Source: Actinomycetota bacterium (GTDB lineage: Bacteria > Actinomycetota > Thermoleophilia > Gaiellales > Gaiellaceae). Taken from it: DNA of 24,300 nucleotides. The translations under genes and the position numbers were made by a program. The stretch lies in assembly GCA_003162235.1 (NCBI GenBank), contig PMMN01000028.1, positions 1,847 through 26,146 on the forward strand. Direction: 5' to 3'. Below the pieces are notes generated by a model. It was not told where the DNA came from and made no database searches. It was given only the letters and a program-made list of their open reading frames with translations. Of the stretch, positions 1 through 8,315 are shown piece by piece; position 1 is the first letter of the stretch; each line of letters starts with the position of its first letter.

Positions 1-932
1 TCTCGATCCTTCTGCACGAGATCGGGCACTCGATCGTCGCCCGCCGCAACGGGATGGAAATCGAGGGGATCACGCTCTGGCTCTTCGGCGGCGTCTCCCA
101 GTTCAAGGAGATGTTCAAAAGCCCGGGCTCGGAGTTTCGCATCGGCATTGCCGGACCGGTCGTTTCCTTCGTCCTCGGAGTTCTTTTCGTCGGGCTCGCT
201 TTTCTTCCGATCGGCTCGACGCCGGTGACCGGCACGCTCTTCTGGCTCGGATACATCAACCTGTTCCTGCTCGTCTTCAACCTGCTGCCGGCGCTGCCCC
301 TCGACGGCGGTCGCGTGCTTCGGGCTGCGCTCTGGAGGGCCAAGGGCGACTTCGCTTGGGCGACGCGAATCGCAGCGGGCTTCGGGCGCGGGTTCGGCTA
401 TCTGATGATCGGCGGCGGCGTCGTGCTGTTCATCACCTACGGGTCCGTGAGCGGCATTTGGCTGGCGTTGATCGGCTGGTTCCTGCTCGGCGCGGCCGGT
501 AGCGAGACACGGTTCCTGCGAGTGCGCGAGGCACTCGAGGGCCTGTGCGTGCGCGATGTGATGACGCGTGACCCGGTAACTGCTCCCGCGGACGAAACGC
601 TGGGCGAGTTCATGGACACGCTCGCCGGCCGGGCCCGGCACAGCACCTACCCGGTCGTTTCGAACGGCGATGTTCTCGGTCTACTTCCGTTCCGCTCGAT
701 CGCTCATCACCCGCGCAGCGAGTGGGACACGCGACTCGTTCGCGACAGCATGCTGGCAAAGGCCCAGGTTCCCGTGCTCGACTCCGAGGACAGCGCAGAG
801 GACGCTTTGAACGAGCTGATCAGGGGCGAGATCCAGCGCGGGCTCGTTCTCCACGATGGCGAGCTCGTCGGCTTTCTCTCCATCTCCGATCTGGCTCGCG
901 TCCTCTCGCAGAGAGACTCGTTCAGGCGCTGA
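1..932 (+). CDS. M50 site-2 protease with C-terminal CBS pair (5' truncated)
   Basis: An intramembrane zinc metalloprotease cut by the left window edge. The open frame runs in from base 3 and shows the zinc motif HEIGH at bases 15-29, before the first internal ATG at 54, so that ATG is not the true start. The second catalytic motif, PLDGGR, lies near bases 298-315 in a hydrophobic stretch, as in the SpoIVFB/S2P family. Several membrane segments follow. The last 115 or so residues are soluble and form two CBS repeats, beginning near VRDVMTRDP and VRDSMLAKA, which in this family usually bind adenosyl ligands and regulate activity. The substrate cannot be told; relatives release anti-sigma factors or other membrane-bound regulators. 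The stop is 46 bases before the ATPase start on the same strand. The family call is firm; the missing N-terminus is probably short. Confidence 0.9.
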   Translation, partial: SILLHEIGHSIVARRNGMEIEGITLWLFGGVSQFKEMFKSPGSEFRIGIAGPVVSFVLGVLFVGLAFLPIGSTPVTGTLFWLGYINLFLLVFNLLPALPLDGGRVLRAALWRAKGDFAWATRIAAGFGRGFGYLMIGGGVVLFITYGSVSGIWLALIGWFLLGAAGSETRFLRVREALEGLCVRDVMTRDPVTAPADETLGEFMDTLAGRARHSTYPVVSNGDVLGLLPFRSIAHHPRSEWDTRLVRDSMLAKAQVPVLDSEDSAEDALNELIRGEIQRGLVLHDGELVGFLSISDLARVLSQRDSFRR

Positions 933-966
933 GCGGTCGATCCGGGCGCCGATCGAGTCGGCTGGA

Positions 967-972
967 TAACGT
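967..972 (+). promoter_or_regulatory. -10-like TAACGT directly before the ATPase start
   Basis: TAACGT fits the TANNNT pattern of a -10 box and ends six bases before the GTG at 979. No Shine-Dalgarno sequence lies between them. If it is used, the mRNA would start at or beside the GTG and be leaderless. No convincing -35 is visible. Confidence 0.4.
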
Positions 973-978
973 TTCCGC

Positions 979-3696
979 GTGAGCTCGGTTCGCAAACGGA
1001 CTTCGCCCCCGCCGCAGGCGGGCGGCGACGAGGCGCTCGACCTTCGCCGGGCGGCTGCGATCTCGGTCGAGGACGTGCTCGAACGGCTGGGCACGAGCGC
1101 GGCGGGTCTCTCCGGCGACGAGGCGGCCAGGCGGCTCGCCCTGGACGGGCCGAACGTCTTGCGCAGCCACGGCGCGCGGCCGCTCGAGGTGCTCGTACGG
1201 CAGCTCAAGAGCTACCTGCTGCTGCTGCTCGTCGGCGCGGCGGTCGTCTCTGCGATCGTGGGTGACCGCACCGAGGCGGGGATCATCCTGGCGATCGTCG
1301 CTCTATCGGTCGGGCTCGGCTTCGTCAACGAGTATCGCTCGGAGAAGGCCGTCGAGGCGCTGCACTCGCGCATCCGGCGCCGGATCCTGGTGGAGCGCGA
1401 CGGGCGCGTCGCGCAGCTAGACGTGACCGAGCTCGTTCGCGGCGACGTCGTCTCGCTCAGGGTCGGCGACGTCGTGCCGGGCGATCTGCGCCTGCTCGAG
1501 GCAAACGGGCTCGAATGCGAGGAGTCGGTGCTGACCGGTGAGTCTGCGGCTGCAGCGAAGCGCGTCGCTCCAGCCCCGCCGGGCGGCTCGGCGCTCGAGC
1601 TTCCCTCATGCGCGTTCATGGGGACGATCGTGCACTCGGGCAGTGGTCGCGGCGTCGCCGTGCAGACGGGCACCCGAACCGCCTTCGGTGAGATCGCACT
1701 CAGACTGGGAGAGCGGCAGGAGCAGACCTCCTTCCAGAAGGGCCTCCAGGACTTCTCGCGCCTGCTCGCTACGATCACCGCCGCACTCGCCGGCTCGATC
1801 TTCGTCCTCAACGCGCTGCTCGGCCGCTCCTTCCTCAGCTCGATGCTCTTTGCGCTCGCGATCGCGGTCGGTCTCACCCCGCAGCTACTTCCGGCGATCG
1901 TCACGGTCAGCCTTGCCACCGGCGCCCGTCGGCTCGCGCAGCGCTCGGTCGTGATCAAGCGTCTGGTAGCGATCGAGGATCTCGGCAACGTCGACGTTCT
2001 CTTCACCGACAAGACCGGGACGCTGACCGAGGGTCAGATCACCTTTGCGAAAGCGCTCGACCTGGCCGGCCGGGACGACTCGGAATTGCTCGAGCTCGGA
2101 CTGGTTTGCAACGAGGCGGTGGTGGAAGGCGGCGCCGTCGTCGGCGGCAACGAGCTCGACCAAGCGCTCTGGCAGGCGCCAGACGCCGCGCAGGCTGGAG
2201 CGGACCGCTGGCACAAGCTCGCGCAGGCGCCGTTCGACCACGATCGCCAGATCGGATCGGTGCTCGCGGAGAAGCCCGGCGGCACCCGCAAGCTGATCGC
2301 CAAGGGCGCTCCGGAGGAGATCTTCGCCCGTTGCCACGCGGTTCCGGCGGAAGCCCAGGCGCTACTCGATCAGTTCTACGGACGCGGCGAGCGGGTTGTC
2401 TGCCTAGCCGTTCGGGACGCGGGAGACGCGACCACGCTGACCCCGGCTGACGAGCACGATCTCGAGCCGCTGGGCTTTCTCTGCTTCACCGATCGTCCCA
2501 AGCAGGACGCGGCGGCGTCGCTCGAGCTGCTGGCAAAGCTGGGCGTCACGGTCAAGATCGTGACCGGCGACAGCGGCAAGGTGGCCGAGACGGTTTGTGC
2601 CGAGCTCGGCGTCCCTGTCGGTCGCACACTGACCGGCGTCGAGCTCGAGGCGATGAGTGACGAGGCGCTGCGCGTGGCATTGCCGTCGACGTCGATCTTC
2701 GCCCGCGTGACGCCGGATCAGAAGTCGCGCATCATCCGCGCGCAGCGAGCGCTGGGTAGCGACGTGGGCTTTCTGGGAGATGGGGTCAACGACGCGATCG
2801 CCCTTCACGACGCCGATGTCGGCATCTCGGTCGACTCGGCGGTGGACGTCGCCAAGGACGCGGCCGACGTCGTTTTGATGACGAAGGATCTCGGCATCCT
2901 GGCCGGGGGCGTCGTCGAGGGCCGGCGCATCTTCGCTAACACGATCAAGTACGTGCTGATGGGCACCTCGTCGAACTTCGGCAACATGTTCAGCGCCGCC
3001 GGCGCCTCGCTCTGGCTGAAGTTCCTGCCCATGCTGCCGACGCAGATCCTGCTCAACAACCTGCTCTACGACGTGAGCGAGCTCACGATCCCGACCGACA
3101 ATGTCGACGAGGAGCTGCTCGCCCGGCCCTCGCAGTGGGACATTCGCTTCATTCGCCACTTCATGGCCGTCTTCGGGCCGATCAGCTCGATCTACGACTT
3201 CGCCACCTTTGCGGTGATGATCTACCTCTTCAACGCGGGCAACAACGCGACACTGTTTCGCTCCGGTTGGTTCGTCGAGTCGCTGGCCACGCAGACGCTC
3301 GTCATCTTCGTCATTCGCACGCGCCGCGTTCCCTTCTTCCGCAGCAAGCCGAGCAAGGCGCTGCTGGCGGCCACGCTAGCTTGCGCGGTCGCCGGTGTCG
3401 TGCTCCCGTTCTCGCCGCTCGCGCACCTGTTCGGCTTCAAGGCTCTGCCGCTGGCCTTCCTGGGCGTACTCGCGTTGATGGTTGTCACCTATCTCGCGCT
3501 GGTAGAGGTGGGAAAGCTTTTCTTCTTCCGCCGTTTCAAGCCCAGTGGGCACGTCCTGGCGACTCCCAAGCCACGTCACGAACGTAAGCTGCACCGCAGA
3601 GCGGCGGCCTGGAGCACTCGCGGGCCGGTGCGCCGACCTCGGGCGAAGAGCCGAAAGCGCCCGCGTGGCCGGCGTCCTGCGCAGGCGCACGGGTAA
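979..3696 (+). CDS. mgtA: Magnesium-translocating P-type ATPase (type IIIB, MgtA-like)
   Basis: A 905-residue inner-membrane cation pump that couples ATP hydrolysis to ion import. It has the P-type ATPase parts in order: an N-terminal cation-ATPase domain, the LTGES actuator motif (base ~1530), the phosphorylated DKTGTLT with Asp344, and the hinge GDGVNDAIALHDADVG (base ~2778). The following membrane block, with NNLLYDVSELTIP and GPISSIYDF, closely matches MgtA/MgtB, so Mg2+ is the likely substrate. Two points are odd. The fourth-helix motif reads LTPQLLP with Gln302, where enteric MgtA, as recalled, has Glu. The protein also ends in a strongly basic tail of about 50 residues. GTG at 979 gives the full N-terminal domain. 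The gene may be monocistronic; the next gene converges on it from the other strand. Confidence 0.9.
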   Translation: MSSVRKRTSPPPQAGGDEALDLRRAAAISVEDVLERLGTSAAGLSGDEAARRLALDGPNVLRSHGARPLEVLVRQLKSYLLLLLVGAAVVSAIVGDRTEAGIILAIVALSVGLGFVNEYRSEKAVEALHSRIRRRILVERDGRVAQLDVTELVRGDVVSLRVGDVVPGDLRLLEANGLECEESVLTGESAAAAKRVAPAPPGGSALELPSCAFMGTIVHSGSGRGVAVQTGTRTAFGEIALRLGERQEQTSFQKGLQDFSRLLATITAALAGSIFVLNALLGRSFLSSMLFALAIAVGLTPQLLPAIVTVSLATGARRLAQRSVVIKRLVAIEDLGNVDVLFTDKTGTLTEGQITFAKALDLAGRDDSELLELGLVCNEAVVEGGAVVGGNELDQALWQAPDAAQAGADRWHKLAQAPFDHDRQIGSVLAEKPGGTRKLIAKGAPEEIFARCHAVPAEAQALLDQFYGRGERVVCLAVRDAGDATTLTPADEHDLEPLGFLCFTDRPKQDAAASLELLAKLGVTVKIVTGDSGKVAETVCAELGVPVGRTLTGVELEAMSDEALRVALPSTSIFARVTPDQKSRIIRAQRALGSDVGFLGDGVNDAIALHDADVGISVDSAVDVAKDAADVVLMTKDLGILAGGVVEGRRIFANTIKYVLMGTSSNFGNMFSAAGASLWLKFLPMLPTQILLNNLLYDVSELTIPTDNVDEELLARPSQWDIRFIRHFMAVFGPISSIYDFATFAVMIYLFNAGNNATLFRSGWFVESLATQTLVIFVIRTRRVPFFRSKPSKALLAATLACAVAGVVLPFSPLAHLFGFKALPLAFLGVLALMVVTYLALVEVGKLFFFRRFKPSGHVLATPKPRHERKLHRRAAAWSTRGPVRRPRAKSRKRPRGRRPAQAHG

Positions 3697-3738
3697 CGTC
3701 CTGTGCAAGCGTTGTTCTGCCCACGGAAACGCTGCGAA

Positions 3739-4476
3739 CTAGCTGCGTCCCCGGCGCCTCGCGCGAGCTCGCGCCGGCGCTTTGTGGTGCTTCGTGCTCT
3801 CGCTCAGCTTGTGGTGCTCGAGCACGATGCGGACAGCCTCGGCGGGGTCGTCGGTGCGCGAGAGCAGATCGAGATCGTCGGGGGAGATCATCTTCTTGCC
3901 GAGTAGCTCGCGGCGTATCCAGGTCACCATCTCCTCCCAGTAGTCGCGGTCCATCAGCACGACCGGGAAGTGGAAGATCTTGCCGACCTGGATCAGGGTC
4001 AGCGACTCGAACAGCTCATCCATGGTGCCGAAGCCGCCCGGGAAGATGATGAAGCCCTCGGCCGCCTTCACGAACATCGTTTTGCGGGCGTAGAAGTGAT
4101 CGAAGGTGAGCAGCAGGTCGATGTAGGGGTTCGCCTCCTGCTCGTTCGGTAGGCGGATGTTGAAGCCGACCGAGAGCCCGCCGGCCTCCTGGGCGCCGCG
4201 GTTGGCCGCCTCCATGATCCCGGGCCCGCCGCCGGTCACGACCGCCCAGCCGGCTCGGGCGAACTCGCCTCCGACCGCGCGCGCCAGTTCGTAAAAGGAC
4301 TTGCCCTCGGGCACCCGCGCCGAGCCGAAGATCGAGACGGCCGGCCTGTCTATCTTGTCGACTGCCTCGAAGCCGCGCCGGAACTCGTCGGCGATCATCT
4401 GCACGGAGCGCTCGTGCTCGCCGCCGTTGCTGGCGAGGATCTCGCGATCCTCGAGTCGTCTCCCGGGCACCGGCAT
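3739..4476 (-). CDS. LOG-family Rossmann-fold protein (TIGR00730 type)
   Basis: A 245-residue cytoplasmic protein of the lysine-decarboxylase-like/LOG family. The diagnostic motif PGGFGTMDE is at residues 146-154, and an N-terminal nucleotide-binding segment includes TGGGPGIMEA (81-90). Characterised members hydrolyse nucleoside 5'-monophosphates (cytokinin riboside 5'-monophosphate phosphoribohydrolase, or AMP/purine nucleotide N-glycosidase activity). Activity on such nucleotides is likely, but the real substrate is unknown. The start ATG overlaps the stop of the upstream M50 gene in the string TGATG, so the two are probably translationally coupled. The C-terminus is a Lys/Arg/Ala-rich tail of about 20 residues with no visible fold. 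It ends 42 bases from the convergent ATPase gene. Confidence 0.88.
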   Translation of the reverse strand: MPVPGRRLEDREILASNGGEHERSVQMIADEFRRGFEAVDKIDRPAVSIFGSARVPEGKSFYELARAVGGEFARAGWAVVTGGGPGIMEAANRGAQEAGGLSVGFNIRLPNEQEANPYIDLLLTFDHFYARKTMFVKAAEGFIIFPGGFGTMDELFESLTLIQVGKIFHFPVVLMDRDYWEEMVTWIRRELLGKKMISPDDLDLLSRTDDPAEAVRIVLEHHKLSESTKHHKAPARARARRRGRS

Positions 4477-5381
4477 CAGAAGTGGCGGACGACGTGGGTC
4501 TGGGCCATGGCGATGGTCAGCAGTATGGCGAGTCCGAAATAGCCGACGGCGACCGCGAAACGCTGCGAGGCACGCACCTTGTAGTACTCCTGCTCGCGAT
4601 GCTGGTGGCGCATGCTCCAGCGGTGATAGAGGTCGAGCGCGGCTATGACCAGAATGATCAGAAGGATCGGGTTCGGCGTCAGGATGACCAGCGCGACCAG
4701 CGCCGCGAGGCCGACGATCCAGATCGCCGGGTGCAGAGCGGCGGCGACTCGCCCGCCGTCAAGCGGTACCACCGGAAGCAAGTTGAAGAGGTTGATGAAG
4801 AAGCCGAAGTAGGCGATCGCGAGCAGCAGGTTCGAGTGATAGATGCCGGAGAGCGCCCAGCAGAAGGCCGCCCCGAGCGAGCCTAAGAGCGGGCCCGCGA
4901 GCGCCAGGCGAGCCTCTTTCCAGGCGTTGTGGGGCATCTCGCGCATGGTGATGGCGGCGCCCAGAAAGGGGACGAACACCGGCGCGCTCACAGGTAGGCC
5001 TTGCCGCCGAGCCTCGAGCACGTGACCGCACTCGTGCACGAACAGCAGGAGCACGAAGCCGACGGCGAAGCGCCAGCCCCAGAGCATCGTGTAGGCGCCG
5101 ATCGAGACGATCATGGTGGCGGCGGTCGTGAACAGCTTGAGCTTGAAGACGATCAGGATCGCTGCCTTGAACTTGAGCAGCAGGGCACCGAGAGCGATGA
5201 AAGGCGCTGCGAGCTTCCTGAAGAAGCTACGGAGGGCTCCTTCCGGATGGATGGGGTCGTATTCGCGTTCGGGCTCGATCTCTGGCACGTACTCGACCGG
5301 GGAGTAGCCGACCGTCTCGAAGCGAGGCGACTGCTCGCCCTCGGGCCCTTGCCACTTGCGGTATGGGTCGCTCGATGTCAT
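4476..5381 (-). CDS. M50 site-2 protease family protein
   Basis: A 301-residue polytopic membrane zinc protease. The zinc motif HECGH is at residues 116-120 inside a hydrophobic helix, and the third ligand motif PLDGG is at 206-210, both in the S2P/SpoIVFB arrangement. Four to six membrane segments are visible. The first 50 residues are acidic, Pro/Glu-rich and probably cytoplasmic. Unlike the M50 protein at the left edge, it has no CBS domains. AGGAAA sits about six bases before the ATG and supports the start. It is the first gene of a two-gene unit with the LOG-family protein and is divergent from the mutase gene across 185 bases. The substrate is unknown. Confidence 0.88.
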   Translation of the reverse strand: MTSSDPYRKWQGPEGEQSPRFETVGYSPVEYVPEIEPEREYDPIHPEGALRSFFRKLAAPFIALGALLLKFKAAILIVFKLKLFTTAATMIVSIGAYTMLWGWRFAVGFVLLLFVHECGHVLEARRQGLPVSAPVFVPFLGAAITMREMPHNAWKEARLALAGPLLGSLGAAFCWALSGIYHSNLLLAIAYFGFFINLFNLLPVVPLDGGRVAAALHPAIWIVGLAALVALVILTPNPILLIILVIAALDLYHRWSMRHQHREQEYYKVRASQRFAVAVGYFGLAILLTIAMAQTHVVRHF

Positions 5382-5553
5382 CCCGGTTTTCCTGCCGCAC
5401 TGCCACGCGTCCCTCTCGTGAGGGATGAGATCCGCACGTTATCGGCTGGAGCCTTCTTCTGGCTGAGCCGTAGGCCGTCGTACGCAATGAGCTCCGGAAG
5501 CAGCCTCGACGAGCGCGGAGGCTGCTGCCCGCCCCTCGCCGTCGCCGGACGCG

Positions 5554-5559
5554 TACGAT
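5554..5559 (+). promoter_or_regulatory. -10-like TACGAT before the mutase start
   Basis: TACGAT fits the -10 consensus and ends seven bases before the GTG at 5567. There is no Shine-Dalgarno sequence between them, so a leaderless transcript is likely. It lies in the 185-base divergent region shared with the M50 gene. Confidence 0.45.
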
Positions 5560-5566
5560 TCTGGCC

Positions 5567-7144
5567 GTGGCGCCGGCAGACGAATCGCGCAAGACCGAGG
5601 CGGGGATCGAGATCAAGCCCGTCTATGCGAGCGAGGACATGGCCGGGCTCGAGTCCGAGTCGCCGGGCGTCTATCCCTTCACGCGCGGCCCGTACGCAAC
5701 CATGTACCGTGGCCGACCCTGGACGATTCGCCAGTACGCCGGCTTCGGCTCGGCCGAGGAGACGAACGCGCGCTTCCGTTACCTGCTCGAGAAGGGCCAG
5801 ACGGGGCTCTCGGTCGCGTTCGATCTGCCCACTCAGCTCGGTTACGACTCCGACCATCCGCTCGCTGAGGGCGAGGTCGGGCGCACCGGCGTCGCCATCG
5901 ACTCGCTCGGCGACATGGGGCTGCTCTTCTCGGAGATACCGCTCGACCAGGTCTCGACCTCGATGACGATCAACGCGCCGGCGGCGCTTCTCCTTCTCCT
6001 CTACGAGCTGGTCGCCGAGAAGCAGGGCGTGGCGCCCGAGAAACTGCGCGGCACCGTCCAGAACGACATCCTCAAGGAGTACGTAGCGCGCGGGAACTAC
6101 ATCTTCCCGCCTCGGCCTTCGATGCGGATCACGACCGATCTGTTCGCCTACTGCGAGGGACGGTTGCCCGGCTTCAACACGATCTCGATCTCCGGCTACC
6201 ACATTCGCGAGGCCGGCTCCAACGCCGTCCAGGAACTCGCCTTCACGCTCGCGAACGGAATCGCCTACTGCCAGGCGGCGGTCGAGGCGGGGCTCTCGCC
6301 CGACCGCTTCGGCGAGCGCCTCTCCTTCTTCTTCAACGCTCACAACAACTTCTTCCAGGAGGTGGCCAAGTTCCGAGCGGCGCGGCGCCTCTGGGCAAAG
6401 ATCATGCGCGACCGCTTCGGCGCCGCCAATCCGAAGGCGCAGATGCTCCGCTTCCACGCCCAGACCGGCGGCTCGACCTTGACCGCCCAGCAGCCCGAGA
6501 ACAACGTGGTGCGCGTCGCCTTGCAGGCCTTCTCGGCCGTCTGCGGTGGCGCTCAGTCGCTGCATACCAACTCCTATGACGAGGCGCTGGCACTTCCGAC
6601 CGAACGCTCGGTGCGGATAGCGCTCAGGACGCAGCAGATCCTCGCCAATGAGGTGGGCTGCACCGACAGCGCCGATCCCTTCGGCGGCTCATACTTCATC
6701 GAGTCGCTCACCGCCGAGCTGGAGAGCCGCGCGACCGAGCTGATCGAGCGCATCGACACGCTCGGCGGCGCGGTGGCGGCGATCGAGCAGGGCTTCGTAC
6801 AGGCCGAGATCGAGGAGGCGTCCTACCGCCACCAGCTCGAGGTCGAGTCGGGCGAGCGGGTGATCGTCGGCGTCAACCGCTTCCAGGAAAAGGCCGATGC
6901 CGAGGCGGTCGAGCTGCACCGGATCGATCCGCAGATCGAGCTGCGCCAGCGCGAGCGCACCGCCAAGGTGCGAAGCGAGCGCGACGGAACCGCCGTGGAC
7001 AAAGCACTCGAGACGGTGCGCAGCACTGCACGCGGAAGCGACAACTTGCTCCCGGCGATGCGCGACGCGCTCGTTCTTCGCGCCACGATCGGCGAGGTCT
7101 GCACCGTACTGCGCGAAGAGTTCGGTACCTTCGACCGCGCCTAG
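5567..7144 (+). CDS. Methylmalonyl-CoA mutase, large (substrate-binding) subunit
   Basis: A 525-residue TIM-barrel subunit of a coenzyme B12-dependent acyl-CoA mutase. It interconverts (R)-methylmalonyl-CoA and succinyl-CoA in propionate, odd-chain fatty acid and branched amino acid metabolism. It lacks the C-terminal B12-binding domain, so it needs a separate small subunit, which is not in this window. Residues that separate methylmalonyl-CoA mutases from isobutyryl- and 2-hydroxyisobutyryl-CoA mutases are present: Tyr57 in IRQYAGF and Arg175 in [10 protein letters not shown]. The catalytic His212 is in SGYH. These assignments rest on recalled alignments with the Propionibacterium and human enzymes. 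The GTG start gives a normal N-terminus beginning before the [12 protein letters not shown] motif. The GH5 gene follows after 14 bases on the same strand. Confidence 0.92.
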   Translation: MAPADESRKTEAGIEIKPVYASEDMAGLESESPGVYPFTRGPYATMYRGRPWTIRQYAGFGSAEETNARFRYLLEKGQTGLSVAFDLPTQLGYDSDHPLAEGEVGRTGVAIDSLGDMGLLFSEIPLDQVSTSMTINAPAALLLLLYELVAEKQGVAPEKLRGTVQNDILKEYVARGNYIFPPRPSMRITTDLFAYCEGRLPGFNTISISGYHIREAGSNAVQELAFTLANGIAYCQAAVEAGLSPDRFGERLSFFFNAHNNFFQEVAKFRAARRLWAKIMRDRFGAANPKAQMLRFHAQTGGSTLTAQQPENNVVRVALQAFSAVCGGAQSLHTNSYDEALALPTERSVRIALRTQQILANEVGCTDSADPFGGSYFIESLTAELESRATELIERIDTLGGAVAAIEQGFVQAEIEEASYRHQLEVESGERVIVGVNRFQEKADAEAVELHRIDPQIELRQRERTAKVRSERDGTAVDKALETVRSTARGSDNLLPAMRDALVLRATIGEVCTVLREEFGTFDRA

Positions 7145-7158
7145 GTACCGTACCGCCG

Positions 7159-8175
7159 ATGGGGTTCGAGCTCGGTCACGGCGTCAACATCTCTCACTGG
7201 CTCTCGCAGTCGGAGCGGCGGGGTGCCGAACGGCGCGCCTGGTTCGCCCAGGCCGATGTCGAACGCATCGCCTCCTCGGGGTTCGACCACATCCGTTTCC
7301 CGGTCGACGAAGTACAGCTCTGGGACGAGCAGATGCGGCGCGAGCCCGAGGCCTTCGAGCTGCTCGAGCAGGCGCTCGGCTGGTGCGAGCGAGCCGAGCT
7401 GCGCGCAATCGTCGATCTGCACATCGTTCGCTCTCACTACTTCAACGTGGACTTCAACCCGCTCTTCGCCGAGCCGGCCGAGCAGGGCAAGTTCTGCGCG
7501 CTCTGGGCCGATCTCTCGCGGGCGCTCGCACACTGGCCGGTAGACCGTGTCTGCTACGAGCTTCTCAACGAGCCCAAGGCTCCCAACGACGGAGACTGGA
7601 ACGAGCTCGCCGCCCGGGCGCTCGCCGAGGTGCGCAAGCACGAGCCCGAGCGATTCGTGGCGATCGATTCCAACGGAACCGCCGACCCTCGCGCCTTCAC
7701 GGAGCTGCGCGTCCCCGAGGACGAAAAACTCATCCTCAGCTTCCACTTCTATGACCCGCTCTTTTTCACGCACTATCGGGCCTACTGGAGTGGGGTCAAG
7801 GCCTACGAAGGCCCGATCGACTATCCGGGTGAGCTCGTCTCGCAGCAGGACTGGGACGCGCTTCCGGAACGGGTACGTCTCGAGGGTCGCGGTGTGCGCG
7901 TGTTTACCGAGGCGGACATCGAGCGCTTGCTCGAGCCGGCGCTGGCGCTGTCTCGCGAGACCGGCCTGCCGCTCTGGTGTGGCGAGTTCGGCGCCCTCGG
8001 TACCACCTCGGAGCCGGCCCGCGAGCGTTGGTACAGGGACTTGCTCGGCGCGCTCCGCCGGCATCGTATCCCCTGGACGGTTTGGGACTACAAGGGCGAC
8101 TTCGGCATCTTCGATCTCGAGGGCCGGCCGACGCCGGTTCATCGCTTCCTGAGCGAGGCGATCTCCGCTTCCTGA
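7159..8175 (+). CDS. Glycoside hydrolase family 5 protein, no signal peptide
   Basis: A 338-residue (beta/alpha)8 glycosidase of the GH5 cellulase clan. The proposed acid/base is Glu138 in ELLNEP and the nucleophile is Glu276 in LWCGEFG, with the usual spacing. IRFPVDE, VDLHI and SFHFYDP also match the barrel core. The protein begins MGFELGHGVNISHW and has neither a signal peptide nor a carbohydrate-binding module, so it probably acts inside the cell on short oligosaccharides or glycosides rather than on polymeric cellulose. The ATG lies 14 bases after the mutase stop; co-transcription is likely but a functional link is not obvious. The exact subfamily and substrate cannot be read from the sequence. 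Confidence 0.88.
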   Translation: MGFELGHGVNISHWLSQSERRGAERRAWFAQADVERIASSGFDHIRFPVDEVQLWDEQMRREPEAFELLEQALGWCERAELRAIVDLHIVRSHYFNVDFNPLFAEPAEQGKFCALWADLSRALAHWPVDRVCYELLNEPKAPNDGDWNELAARALAEVRKHEPERFVAIDSNGTADPRAFTELRVPEDEKLILSFHFYDPLFFTHYRAYWSGVKAYEGPIDYPGELVSQQDWDALPERVRLEGRGVRVFTEADIERLLEPALALSRETGLPLWCGEFGALGTTSEPARERWYRDLLGALRRHRIPWTVWDYKGDFGIFDLEGRPTPVHRFLSEAISAS

Positions 8176-8315
8176 CTCATCGGATAGCCGTTATTCGCGC
8201 GAGGGGTGGTCCGGCGCGGAGGATGCCCATCCCACCACCCGCTGCGATCGTAACGTCGAATCTCGCACCTGTCTGTAACGCGACAGCGCCGAAACCGTCA
8301 GTCTTCATCCCCAAG

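Noticed and set aside
2404..3159. 251-residue minus-strand open frame inside the ATPase gene
   Set aside because: Composition is that of reverse-read GC-rich codons (Arg/His/Asp-rich), with no known domain.
5378..6565. 395-residue minus-strand open frame
   Set aside because: It is antisense to the mutase gene, is full of Arg/Glu/Ala low-complexity sequence and matches no family; long antisense frames are expected in GC-rich codons.
7141..8142. 333-residue minus-strand open frame
   Set aside because: Antisense to the GH5 gene, whose catalytic motifs are intact; no ribosome-binding site or domain on the minus strand.
7977..8315. Extended N-terminus for the GT4 glycosyltransferase
   Set aside because: The open frame overlaps the GH5 gene and codes for Arg/Pro-rich sequence; the family fold begins at ATG 8316.
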